Positions 10,292 through 19,370 of a stretch of DNA of 64,000 bases are shown one piece after another. How positions within the stretch are numbered: the stretch's first letter is position 1; every line of letters begins with the position of its first letter. Source of the stretch: Phyllobacterium sophorae (GTDB lineage Bacteria; Pseudomonadota; Alphaproteobacteria; Rhizobiales; Rhizobiaceae); contig NZ_PGGM01000005.1 of NCBI RefSeq assembly GCF_003010965.1, forward strand, positions 62,001 to 126,000, read 5' to 3'. The translations under genes and the position numbers were made by a program. The notes beneath the pieces are model-generated. The model did not search any database. It was not told the origin of the DNA and was given only the letters and a program-made list of their open reading frames with translations.

Positions 10292-11272
10292 TCAATCAAA
10301 GTTGATCGTCTGGTCGAGAGCGGAAAGCGGCTTCACGCCCTGTAGAAGCGCTCGCGCTTCTTCCTCATCACGCCTGATCTGCTGCATCATCGGCTCAAGG
10401 CCATCGAACTTTTCCTCGCCGCGCAGATATCCAAAGAATGACACCGCACAGATTTCACCGTACAGATCGCCGTTGAAGTCGAAGACGAACGTTTCGAGCA
10501 GCGGCTCGCCATCGGTATCGACTGTCGGTCTGCGGCCAAAACTCGCAACGCCGTCGTAAAGCGTGCCGTCCGCACGACGGAAGCGTACGGCGTATATACC
10601 ATGTTTCAAATGGGTTTCGGGCGGCAAAATCATGTTGGCCGTCGGAAAACCGATAGTCCGGCCAAGCTGCTTGCCGGCAACGACTTCCGCCCTGATCCGG
10701 TGACGGTAACCGAGGAGACCGGCAGCTTCCACCACCTCTCCTTCACCAAAAAGCTCACGGATGCGGCTCGACGATATCGCCTGCCCGCCTTCATCGCGAA
10801 AAGCATCAACCAGGGTGACGTGAAAGCCGCGTTTCTCGCCGGCGTCCATTAGAAAGGCAGGTCCACCCTGGCGGCCTTTGCCGAAATGAAAATCGAAGCC
10901 GGTAACGATGCGGCTTGCCGCCAAGCCACCGACCAGAATCTGATCAACGAAGACATCCGCGGTCAGTTGAGAAAACTCACGGGTGAAATGACATTCAACC
11001 ACCGCATCGAACCCGAGCGCTTCCAGAATTAAAGCTTTTTCAGCGGCGGGTGTCAGCCGGTCGACCGGTTGGTCCGGGACGAATACGCTGCGCGGATGCG
11101 GCTCGAATGTCAGGACGAGTGAAGGTTTACCTGCTGAATCCGCCGCTACCAATGCGCGTTCGAGAACGGCCTGATGTCCTCGATGCACACCATCAAAATT
11201 GCCGATCGCCACGACTGCATCCTTGAGATGCTCTGGCAGATGGGATGGATCAGTCAGACGCAAGATCGGCAT
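10292..11272 (-). CDS. ribF: Bifunctional riboflavin kinase / FMN adenylyltransferase
   Basis: 326 residues, typical for RibF. The N-terminal FAD-synthetase domain carries AIGNFDGVHRGHQAVL, a nucleotidyltransferase HxGH-type motif. The C-terminal riboflavin-kinase domain carries GKQLGRTIGFPTANM. The enzyme phosphorylates riboflavin to FMN and adenylylates FMN to FAD. It lies eight bases downstream of the HAD hydrolase gene and is almost certainly co-transcribed with it. I see no FMN riboswitch in front of the pair. Confidence 0.97.
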   Translation of the reverse strand: MPILRLTDPSHLPEHLKDAVVAIGNFDGVHRGHQAVLERALVAADSAGKPSLVLTFEPHPRSVFVPDQPVDRLTPAAEKALILEALGFDAVVECHFTREFSQLTADVFVDQILVGGLAASRIVTGFDFHFGKGRQGGPAFLMDAGEKRGFHVTLVDAFRDEGGQAISSSRIRELFGEGEVVEAAGLLGYRHRIRAEVVAGKQLGRTIGFPTANMILPPETHLKHGIYAVRFRRADGTLYDGVASFGRRPTVDTDGEPLLETFVFDFNGDLYGEICAVSFFGYLRGEEKFDGLEPMMQQIRRDEEEARALLQGVKPLSALDQTINFD

Positions 11273-11280
11273 ATAATACC

Positions 11281-12138
11281 TCAGGCCAAAGCGGGCATCG
11301 TGGCGACGGGATTACTGCCATGCTTGTCGAGAAACGCCAGCAGTTTCTCAAGATCATGGACACCGCCCATCACATAGTCCCCCGCATGAATACCGCCGGA
11401 TATATAGAGCGCATCGATGCCGAATTGGTCGGCACCTTTGATATCAGTCAGCATGCCATCGCCGATAGCTAAAATACGCGAACGATCGACAGGTTTGCCG
11501 CGTACTGCTTCAGCGGCGGCAACGGACGCCTCGTAAATCGGGCGGTGCGGTTTGCCGGCAATCAGCGTGCGGCCGCCGAGCTGACTATAGTCGCGAGCAA
11601 GCGCGCCAGCGCACCAGATGAGACGATCTCCACGCTCGACGACAATATCGGGATTGGCGCAGATGAAAGGCAGGTTGCGCGAGCGAAGACGCGTCAGCAT
11701 TTCAGCATAGTCTTCGGGTGTCTCCGTCTCATCGTCGAAAAAGCCTGTGCAGACAACAACGTCCGCTTCACGCTCCTCGACGAGTTCGATATCAAGCCCG
11801 TCATACAACGTTTCATCACGATCCGGCCCAAGGTGGAAAATCTGGCGCGGCGCATTTCGGATCAGTTCGCGCGTTACATCTCCGGATGTGACAATGCGAT
11901 CATAGGACGCTTCTGGCACGCCGAGTGCGTGGATCTGCTGAGCAACGCCAGCGAATGGTCGCGGCGCATTGGTGATGAGAACCACCGTCAGACCGGCCTG
12001 CCGCGCGCGCGACAGGGCGCTGGAAGCAGCGGCGAATGAATCCACACCGTTATGCAGGACGCCCCAGACATCGCACAGAAGCACGTCATAACGATCCATC
12101 AATGCGTCGAGACGCTGCAAATGTACCATGTCGGTCAT
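11281..12138 (-). CDS. HAD-superfamily hydrolase, TIGR01459/NagD-like subfamily
   Basis: 285 residues. HAD motif I is LLCDVWGVLHNG near residue 20, motif II lies around VVLITNAPRP, and motif IV is LAIGDGMLTDIKGA near residue 225, with a C2-type cap between. Proteins of this subfamily hydrolyse small phosphate esters in the cytoplasm and are recorded next to ribF in many alphaproteobacteria. The tight coupling to ribF suggests a role in flavin metabolism, for example as the pathway phosphatase acting on 5-amino-6-(5-phosphoribitylamino)uracil or on FMN. That is inference, as the sequence does not show the substrate. Confidence 0.9.
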   Translation of the reverse strand: MTDMVHLQRLDALMDRYDVLLCDVWGVLHNGVDSFAAASSALSRARQAGLTVVLITNAPRPFAGVAQQIHALGVPEASYDRIVTSGDVTRELIRNAPRQIFHLGPDRDETLYDGLDIELVEEREADVVVCTGFFDDETETPEDYAEMLTRLRSRNLPFICANPDIVVERGDRLIWCAGALARDYSQLGGRTLIAGKPHRPIYEASVAAAEAVRGKPVDRSRILAIGDGMLTDIKGADQFGIDALYISGGIHAGDYVMGGVHDLEKLLAFLDKHGSNPVATMPALA

Positions 12139-12245
12139 GCCGATCCTTTCAGAAGGCGGGTGGTGTTGGCTCCGAGTCCCAGAGATGCAATCGCTTAACC
12201 GATCGGGCCAAACGTGTCACGCGGGATTGTGGTGAGGACAGGCGC

Positions 12246-12578
12246 TCAGGCTGCCTTTGCGTCGCGATGTCTGGTCAGGCGCTCACCGCATTCGCCAAGG
12301 ACATCGACCAGCGAGCGCAAACGCAGCCCCTCTTCGGTGAGACTGTATTCAACGCGCACGGGAACCTCAGGGTAGACGGTGCGGCGGACGTAACCAGCGG
12401 CCTCCAGTGCACGCAAATCCAGCGTCAGCATGCGCTGGGATATCTTTGGCATGTCGCGGCGAAGGTCGCTGAATCGCTTGGTCCCCTCCAGGAGATAATA
12501 GATCAACAGGATGCGCCAGCGTCCGGCAAGGACGAGCATGGCGTTTTCAACGGGGCAGTGTGAAACCGTGTCCTTCAT
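12246..12578 (-). CDS. HxlR-family winged-helix regulator
   Basis: 110 residues from the ATG at 12578, preceded by GGA. A longer frame to 12755 is rejected because it would run through the divergent promoter. HxlR features are clear: N-terminal CPVENAMLVLAGRW with the conserved Cys, the recognition segment RFSDLRRDMPKISQRMLTLD, and the wing GYVRRTVYPEVPVRVEYSLTEEG. Many HxlR proteins sense electrophiles or quinones through that Cys and repress a neighbouring detoxification gene. Here the neighbour is the divergent GST-like gene, with a palindrome between them. Confidence 0.93.
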   Translation of the reverse strand: MKDTVSHCPVENAMLVLAGRWRILLIYYLLEGTKRFSDLRRDMPKISQRMLTLDLRALEAAGYVRRTVYPEVPVRVEYSLTEEGLRLRSLVDVLGECGERLTRHRDAKAA

Positions 12579-12599
12579 TTTCGTCCAATCTTTAGATGC

Positions 12600-12618
12600 T
12601 GGTATAAATTTTGTACCA
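12600..12618. promoter_or_regulatory. Candidate HxlR operator (19-bp near-palindrome)
   Basis: TGGTATAAATTTTGTACCA is symmetric except for one mismatched pair and the central base. It lies 22 bp upstream of the hxlR start and 95 bp upstream of the GST start, which suits autorepression together with control of the divergent gene. Confidence 0.6.
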
Positions 12619-12712
12619 TCATGACATTTTTGTGCCTTCTTTACAATAGTTACCGCCATCGCCATGTTCCATTTCACCGCGGCTCGTGAACTCAAAATCA
12701 AGGAAATTGGAA

Positions 12713-13417
12713 ATGGAACCTGTACTGTTTTATGGCGTGCCGCATGGCTGCTCATTCGGATCGATTGTTGCGCTGGAATGGCTGGGACAGCCCTATCGCC
12801 TGAGCCGGATCGACATGCTGGCCAAGACGAAGAGCAATATTTATGGGCGCGTCAACAGCCACCAGCAGACGCCGGCTCTGCTTCTGGAGGAAGGCAAACC
12901 GCTCAGCGAAAGCTTCGCCATTCTGCAAAACATCGCGGCACGTGATCTGAGCCTCAAGCTGGGGTTTGCGCAGGGAACGAAAGAGTCCGACCGGCTCAAC
13001 CAGATGCTTGCCTATCTGCACACGAGCTTTCATTCCGCCTTTGCGTCTGGCTGGGTTGCGTTCAAGTTGAAGGATGGCGATCCGGCGATCAAAATACTGC
13101 GTGACCTGGCCCGGGAAAAGGCTGCCGAAGGCTACGCCTATCTGCAAACGCATATGAAGGGTCGCGAGTGGCTTGTCGGGGACAGCAAGACGATTGCCGA
13201 TGCCTACCTCATCGGCATCGCACGCTGGGGCGAAGACTTGAGGCTTTTCGATCTGAAGGTCGAGTATCCAGGGCTTCAGCGCTACCTGCAGAAACTTGAA
13301 ACAGACAGGGGCGTTATCTTTGCCCACGCCATCGAGGATGGTCAGCCAGCAGTGACAAGCGGCCAATTCCTCGGCCATGTGGATCTCGCCGAGATCGAGC
13401 CACGACTCGCCGCATAG
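12713..13417 (+). CDS. Glutathione S-transferase family protein
   Basis: 234 residues from the ATG at 12713, which has AAGGAA eight bases upstream; a longer frame from 12686 is less likely. The N-terminal thioredoxin-like domain (EPVLFYGVPHGCSFGSIVALEWLG) has a Cys/Ser-rich active-site loop. It continues with QTPALLLEEGKPLSESFAIL, the usual cis-Pro and Glu-Ser glutathione-binding segment. An all-helical C-terminal domain follows, with AYLIGIARWGEDL. The enzyme probably conjugates or reduces electrophiles with glutathione in the cytosol. It is divergent from an HxlR regulator, so induction by an electrophile is likely. The substrate is unknown. Confidence 0.85.
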   Translation: MEPVLFYGVPHGCSFGSIVALEWLGQPYRLSRIDMLAKTKSNIYGRVNSHQQTPALLLEEGKPLSESFAILQNIAARDLSLKLGFAQGTKESDRLNQMLAYLHTSFHSAFASGWVAFKLKDGDPAIKILRDLAREKAAEGYAYLQTHMKGREWLVGDSKTIADAYLIGIARWGEDLRLFDLKVEYPGLQRYLQKLETDRGVIFAHAIEDGQPAVTSGQFLGHVDLAEIEPRLAA

Positions 13418-13477
13418 GCACTCCCCGATCACGATCCACCGGCCCCGGCGCCGGTGGATCAAATGCTCTGCCCGCCG

Positions 13478-13511
13478 TTGACAGTAGACATATGAACAAG
13501 TATTGATATGT
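13478..13511 (+). promoter_or_regulatory. Promoter and candidate ArsR/SmtB operator for the CDF exporter
   Basis: TTGACA at 13478-13483 is a perfect -35. A 24-bp imperfect inverted repeat at 13488-13511 has outer arms ACATAT and ATATGT around ATATGAACAA/TTGATATGT. It resembles the 12-2-12 sites bound by zinc-sensing ArsR proteins and would cover the -10 region, as expected for a metal-released repressor. Confidence 0.55.
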
Positions 13512-13533
13512 TTGTTAGCAACGAGAGCAAGCC

Positions 13534-14550
13534 ATGTCGCATTCGCACGAAGGTCACGATCACGCGCCGAAGATCACGGCGGACAACCAGCGTAAGGTGT
13601 TGATCGCCTTCTTTATTACCTTTGCCTTCATGATCGTTGAAGTGATCGGCGGACTTCTGTCGGGCTCGCTGGCGCTGATTGCCGATGCCGGGCACATGGT
13701 AACCGATGCGGCAGCCTTGGCCCTTGCCTATGCTGCCTTCCATTTTGGCAAGCGGGCTGCCGATGAGCGGCGCACTTTCGGTTACTTGCGGTTTGAAGTC
13801 ATCGCCGGACTGATGAATGCGATCGCGCTCTTTGCCATACTTGTGTGGATTACCATCGAAGCTGTCGATCGTTTTCGCAATCCGGGCGAAGTTCTGGCCG
13901 GTCCCATGCTCATCGTGGCGACCATCGGATTGATCGTCAATATAGCGGTGTTCTGGATCTTGACTCGAGGCGATAGCGAGCATGTCAACATCAAGGGCGC
14001 TGTGCTGCATGTTCTGGGCGACCTGCTCGGTTCGGTGGGTACCATCATTGCCGCGATCGTCATTTATTATACGAGTTGGACGCCCATCGATCCAATCCTG
14101 TCGATCTTCGTCTGCTTGCTGATCCTGCGCAGTGCCTGGGCCCTTCTTCAAAATTCGATGCACATCCTTCTCGAAGGCGCTCCGGCAAATGCTTCGCCGG
14201 AAGAAATTGAACAGTATTTGAAGACGACCATTCCTGGCATCGCCAATGTGCGGCATGTCCACGTCTGGATGATCACGTCAGGCAGGGCGCTCGCCACATT
14301 GCATGTGCTGCCAAAGGCCGATACCGACCCGCGTCTTCTGGTTAAGGCGGTCGAGGCCGAACTCGCGAAAAAATTCGACATCGAGCATTCGACGATCGCC
14401 ATCGATTGGCCCGATATGGCCACTGACGACTGCTGTCTCTGTACGAACTCCAACGGCGAGCATGAGCACAGCCACGACCACGGGGACCATGATCACAGCG
14501 ACCACGATCACGGTGTTCACGCCCACAATCACGAGGGCCACAAGCATTGA
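13534..14550 (+). CDS. Cation diffusion facilitator (zinc/cobalt efflux)
   Basis: 338 residues. Six membrane helices and a cytoplasmic C-terminal domain fit the CzcD/ZitB branch of the CDF family. Metal-site motifs are visible: IADAGHMVTDA in TM2 and HVLGDLLGSVG in TM5, both HxxxD. The N-terminus (MSHSHEGHDH) and a C-terminal tail with more than a dozen His and Asp residues after HEHSHDHGDH bind metal. CDF proteins export Zn2+ (also Co2+ or Cd2+) in exchange for protons across the inner membrane. The stop overlaps the start of the ArsR gene, so the two are one operon. The CysCys cluster DDCCLC before the tail may also ligand metal. Confidence 0.95.
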   Translation: MSHSHEGHDHAPKITADNQRKVLIAFFITFAFMIVEVIGGLLSGSLALIADAGHMVTDAAALALAYAAFHFGKRAADERRTFGYLRFEVIAGLMNAIALFAILVWITIEAVDRFRNPGEVLAGPMLIVATIGLIVNIAVFWILTRGDSEHVNIKGAVLHVLGDLLGSVGTIIAAIVIYYTSWTPIDPILSIFVCLLILRSAWALLQNSMHILLEGAPANASPEEIEQYLKTTIPGIANVRHVHVWMITSGRALATLHVLPKADTDPRLLVKAVEAELAKKFDIEHSTIAIDWPDMATDDCCLCTNSNGEHEHSHDHGDHDHSDHDHGVHAHNHEGHKH

Positions 14551-14861
14551 GCAAGGTGGTCCTTCCCTCGCAGCCAGAGACGACGATCCTCGCCGAGACA
14601 TTCCGGCTGCTTGGCGATTCCACGCGTTTGCGTATTCTGTTTTTCTGCCTGGAGGCGCCAAGATCCGTGGGCGACATCGCAGCAAGCCTCGACCTGTCGC
14701 AATCGCTGGTCAGCCATCATTTGCGGCTTTTACGGGGTGCGCGTCTGGTGCGTGGCAACCGGCAGGCCAAGCAGATTTTCTACGAGCTGGCCGATAAACA
14801 CGTCAGCGATATGCTTGTCGATATGGCGCACCACGTCTGCGAGGAGAGTGGCGACGACTAA
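14547..14861 (+). CDS. ArsR/SmtB-family zinc-type metalloregulator
   Basis: 104 residues, TTG start at 14547 overlapping the CDF stop. The winged helix is clear: LGDSTRLRILFFCL, then recognition helix SQSLVSHHLRLLRG. The last helix carries Asp83, His85, His96 and Glu99, spaced DxHx10HxxE, which is the alpha-5 zinc site of SmtB. No CxC arsenic-type site is present. It should repress its own operon in apo form and release DNA when Zn2+ is bound. The candidate operator lies upstream of the CDF gene. Translational coupling through the overlapping TTG probably keeps its level low relative to the pump. Confidence 0.93.
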   Translation: MSKVVLPSQPETTILAETFRLLGDSTRLRILFFCLEAPRSVGDIAASLDLSQSLVSHHLRLLRGARLVRGNRQAKQIFYELADKHVSDMLVDMAHHVCEESGDD

Positions 14862-14912
14862 ACCAAGCGGGATTGCCCATCGGTGAACACCCCGCATACG
14901 ACCAATTGCCAA

Positions 14913-14964
14913 TTGACAGGCTCACCTCACAATAGGAATATTTTCCTTTAAACGGGAAAATATT
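14913..14964 (+). promoter_or_regulatory. Promoter with inverted repeat at the start of the accessory island
   Basis: TTGACA at 14913-14918 is a perfect -35. A perfect inverted repeat, AATATTTTCC at 14937-14946 and GGAAAATATT at 14955-14964 around an 8-base spacer, covers the expected -10 and the region just before the start codon at 14967. It could be an operator or, if transcribed, a hairpin that hides the GGGA ribosome-binding segment. Confidence 0.55.
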
Positions 14965-14966
14965 TC

Positions 14967-16256
14967 ATGGGCTTATCATCCTACCAAATTTCCGAAATCC
15001 TTTACCTCAGGTCAATGGTCACCGCTGAGACTGAGCGGTTGAAGCTGATGCGGTCGGCACCGCCAAATACCTATCCCCGCATGGAAATCCGCAAAGTGGA
15101 GCTCGGCCTCGATTTTAACCGGTCGAGATTGCGCGTAATGGAGGAGGTCGCCCGCAAATACGACGCAAACCAACCGCGTGTACCGGCGGGTAATCCCGAT
15201 GGCGGCCAATGGACCGATGGCGGGAGGTTCGGCTCTTTTCGATCGAGCCCATCTGTTGACCCGATCAAGACAGACGCTACATCGGCTCAGCGGCGCAGCA
15301 ACAACGGTCGTGTCAAACCTGCTTCATATTCCGGTCGAGGACAGCACAGCAATCTTGAATTCAATGAAAGCCAGAAGGCCGAACTCAGAAGCAAAATCGG
15401 CAGCGGAAAAGGTGCCTACGTCGAAGCGTATAAATATCTGCATCAGCAAGTTCAAAATCGTCTGCAGAACCCTGGTTTGAGTATTATGGACCGCAAAGAG
15501 TTCGAAGCGCAGGAGTTCTGGCTGCGCAAGGCGGGAGAAATCAACGCCGACGATCCGAACAGCCAAGCCAGTTTCTTTATTCGCAACGTAACCCGAAACG
15601 GCTTACGTTTTGATGGCATGCCTTTTGATCCTGTGAAGATACAGGCGAACTCCAATCTTATTGGCGAGCATGTCATGGGAAGCGTTTTACAGGATGGCAA
15701 GCTGCCATCCATGCAAGAAATCATTGCCAAAGATGCTCTCTCCGCAACAGACCAAGAACGGGGGCACCAAACGATTGGAGGATGGGGCGGAGCTTTCAAT
15801 TATTGGGATATACCATTGTCAAATGAAATAGGAGATACGGTGGGCTCCCGTATTTCTAAATACCCCGCCGAATATGAAAAGTTCATTTCGGTCAATGCCA
15901 AGGCCCTTGCTGATACCGTCAGAAAATTCAGACTTGATCGCTATCCAGAAAATTCAGCCCAAGCGATAATTCAAGGGCTAAACGCACAGGTGCCGGCAAA
16001 GATAAAATCTGACATCCTTGATCGCGCAATTGATGGAATCAATGGTGAGCGCGGCGGTTTTGCCGGAGATCCTAATAATATTGATGGCTATCGTCCCCGC
16101 TTTGACGAAAATGACAACGTGATCGGCTGGTTTTCGCGGGATAAGCGTCTTAAGGAAATCGACGTAACCGATGGGTCAAAAATCGAAAGGCTCAATATGC
16201 GTTACCACATTCGGCAAAGCAAAGGAGAATTTCACCCCTGGCAGAATGCAGATTAG
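14967..16256 (+). CDS. Unknown protein with VPAGNPDGGQW motif; possible secreted or polymorphic effector
   Basis: 429 residues with no domain I recognise. Residues 1-70 are helical and charged. Then comes RVPAGNPDGGQWTDGG near residues 71-86, a Gly/Pro hinge that I associate with modular proteins in rhizobia and, in related forms (PAGxxxGGQF), with phage-derived or toxin-carrying proteins. This is recollection, not a search. A Ser/Arg-rich linker follows, then about 320 mostly helical residues ending FHPWQNAD. There is no signal peptide or membrane segment. The coding sequence is AT-richer than its neighbours (third-base A/T stretches around 15780-16100), which suggests transfer. It is followed by its own terminator and a small exported protein. 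An effector/immunity reading is inference; phage or metabolic origins are not excluded. Confidence 0.6.
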   Translation: MGLSSYQISEILYLRSMVTAETERLKLMRSAPPNTYPRMEIRKVELGLDFNRSRLRVMEEVARKYDANQPRVPAGNPDGGQWTDGGRFGSFRSSPSVDPIKTDATSAQRRSNNGRVKPASYSGRGQHSNLEFNESQKAELRSKIGSGKGAYVEAYKYLHQQVQNRLQNPGLSIMDRKEFEAQEFWLRKAGEINADDPNSQASFFIRNVTRNGLRFDGMPFDPVKIQANSNLIGEHVMGSVLQDGKLPSMQEIIAKDALSATDQERGHQTIGGWGGAFNYWDIPLSNEIGDTVGSRISKYPAEYEKFISVNAKALADTVRKFRLDRYPENSAQAIIQGLNAQVPAKIKSDILDRAIDGINGERGGFAGDPNNIDGYRPRFDENDNVIGWFSRDKRLKEIDVTDGSKIERLNMRYHIRQSKGEFHPWQNAD

Positions 16257-16272
16257 GCCCGAACCCAGCTTA

Positions 16273-16310
16273 CGACGAACGTCGCATTGCCGCGTGACGT
16301 TCATCGTTTT
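16273..16310 (+). terminator. Rho-independent terminator after the VPAGNPDGGQW gene
   Basis: Arms CGACGAACGTC (16273-16283) and GACGTTCATCG (16296-16306) pair over 11 positions with one mismatch and are followed by TTTT. The hairpin separates the two genes of the island. Confidence 0.65.
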
Positions 16311-16329
16311 AGACTAGGCTTTCCTCTGG

Positions 16330-17055
16330 GTGAATCTGATGCGGAAGAATACGTTCACCCGTCTGTATATGCTGATCATGTTCGTGTTCGGAACCGCGTC
16401 CTTTTGCACGTTCGCTATGGCCGAGGACTACCCGTGCAAGCCTGAAGGTGACATCGAGTCTGCCTGGTTCAGAGTAGAGAATATGGACCCCACATATCCC
16501 GTTTTTCGCCGCTTGGAAGATGGGGCGCAGGCTTTCAACATTCCCTATGCTTATCTTTTTTTCAGGCCAACGCCGGAACGTGTAAATTGTTATCCGGATC
16601 GTTTTGACTTCGCCTTCTGGATGCCAACCCTCGCTCCCTCGAAGAAAGAAGCATTCTATGCTAATGGATGGACTCCTGAAGAAGGGTATCCTCCAGGCGG
16701 GTCCTATCTCGTTCGTGTTCCGTATGTGCGAACCATTCCAGACGGCAAGGATGCACCGGGATTTCCGTTCTCAAGCATTGAATTCATCATGGACATGTAC
16801 AAGGAGCGCATCCCTTTCAAAAACGAGTTAACCCGAATCTCGGCTCTCGATTTTTGGTCAGAAATCTACGTAAATCTTGATCAAAAGCAAGGGGACACAC
16901 GTCTCGATTGCTTCAACATAGGTTGCGAATTCACTTTCTATTTCAGAGATTTGAAAATCGCCGTACAGGGCTCCTTTGCAAAGGATAAGCTGCTGCAATG
17001 GAAAGCGATCAAAGCCGGCACCCGCACTTTGCTTGAGCGCTGGATTGTTCGATGA
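16330..17055 (+). CDS. Exported hypothetical protein, candidate periplasmic partner of the upstream gene
   Basis: 241 residues from GTG 16330, or 238 from ATG 16339; the upstream GGGTG fits the latter. A clear Sec signal peptide (RLYMLIMFVFGTASFCTF, then AMA before EDYPC) directs it to the periplasm. The mature part has four Cys, in EDYPC, ERVNC, TRLDC and FNIGC, enough for two disulfides. It is rich in aromatic residues and mixed alpha/beta. I recognise no family. The same AT-richer composition and tight placement after the VPAGNPDGGQW gene suggest that the two moved together. If the first gene is a toxin with a periplasmic target, this would be the immunity protein. It is separated by a terminator, so it may be expressed independently, as immunity genes often are. 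Confidence 0.6.
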   Translation: MNLMRKNTFTRLYMLIMFVFGTASFCTFAMAEDYPCKPEGDIESAWFRVENMDPTYPVFRRLEDGAQAFNIPYAYLFFRPTPERVNCYPDRFDFAFWMPTLAPSKKEAFYANGWTPEEGYPPGGSYLVRVPYVRTIPDGKDAPGFPFSSIEFIMDMYKERIPFKNELTRISALDFWSEIYVNLDQKQGDTRLDCFNIGCEFTFYFRDLKIAVQGSFAKDKLLQWKAIKAGTRTLLERWIVR

Positions 17056-17162
17056 TTATGGGAGGCTGCTTTTCGTCTCTGCCGCTTGAATTCCGGAACG
17101 GCTTAGCCCCGGAAAGGCAGCTATCCTGAAACTGCTGTCATGAAAATTTCGCACGGCTTTCC

Positions 17163-17189
17163 CTTGACTCTTCAGCGCCATCCCACTAT
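17163..17189 (+). promoter_or_regulatory. Probable heat-shock (RpoH-type) promoter of groESL
   Basis: CTTGAC at 17163 and the C-rich segment CCCACTAT at 17182-17189 resemble the -35 and -10 of alphaproteobacterial RpoH promoters, just upstream of the CIRCE element. The spacing is my estimate and the exact start is uncertain. Confidence 0.4.
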
Positions 17190-17201
17190 CTCCGGCCGCA
17201 G

Positions 17202-17228
17202 TTAGCACTCACCTATGGCGAGTGCTAA
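17202..17228. promoter_or_regulatory. CIRCE element (HrcA operator)
   Basis: TTAGCACTC, nine bases, then GAGTGCTAA: an exact match to the CIRCE consensus, 61 bp upstream of groES. HrcA bound here represses groESL and is released on heat shock. Together with the RpoH-like promoter this gives dual control, as known in Agrobacterium and Brucella relatives. Confidence 0.97.
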
Positions 17229-17289
17229 TAACGGGGATGGCGCAGCCGTCCGCGACATCGTTTTGACACCAACATCAAGGGTTCTAACC

Positions 17290-17586
17290 ATGGCCAAGAC
17301 CAAGTTCCGCCCGCTTCATGACCGCGTCGTTGTACGCCGCGTCGAATCCGAAGCAAAGACTGCAGGCGGCATCATCATTCCGGATACTGCCAAGGAAAAG
17401 CCACAGGAAGGCGAAGTCATCGCTGTAGGCACTGGCGCTCGTGACGAAGCCGGCAAGCTCGTACCGCTCGATGTCAAGGCAGGCGATTTGATCCTGTTTG
17501 GCAAGTGGTCCGGTACGGAAGTCAAGATCGGCGGCGAAGACCTGCTGATTATGAAAGAATCCGACATTCTGGGCATTCTCGGCTAA
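17290..17586 (+). CDS. groES: Co-chaperonin GroES (Cpn10)
   Basis: 98 residues from the ATG at 17290. A longer frame starting at 17215 is excluded because it would begin within CIRCE. The sequence is textbook Cpn10: [16 protein letters not shown], the mobile loop around [16 protein letters not shown] that docks on GroEL, and [20 protein letters not shown]. It caps the GroEL cavity in the cytoplasm. groEL follows 63 bp downstream in one operon under CIRCE and heat-shock control. Confidence 0.98.
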   Translation: MAKTKFRPLHDRVVVRRVESEAKTAGGIIIPDTAKEKPQEGEVIAVGTGARDEAGKLVPLDVKAGDLILFGKWSGTEVKIGGEDLLIMKESDILGILG

Positions 17587-19296
<1,710 letters not shown>

Positions 19297-19321
19297 GAAG
19301 TCCTGTCCCAACGACATATGG

Positions 19322-19350
19322 AAAAAGGCGGGTTTCGACCCGCCTTTTTT
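19322..19350 (+). terminator. Rho-independent terminator of groESL
   Basis: AAAGGCGGGT, TTCG loop, ACCCGCC, then TTTTTT. It is a GC-rich hairpin with a UUCG-type tetraloop, placed 26 bp after the groEL stop. Confidence 0.9.
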
Positions 19351-19370
19351 CATTCGTCCGGCGAATGGAG

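Noticed and set aside
10189-12245. Possible FMN riboswitch near ribF
   Set aside because: I could not find the conserved RFN stem elements before the HAD-ribF pair, so nothing is claimed.
13459-14262. Minus-strand frame of 267 codons opposite the CDF gene
   Set aside because: His/Asp-rich shadow of the CDF gene; it would also run across the CDF promoter.
14450-14547. His/Asp codon repeats at the CDF C-terminus, looked at as tandem DNA repeat
   Set aside because: Explained by the metal-binding tail of the protein; the units are not regular at DNA level.
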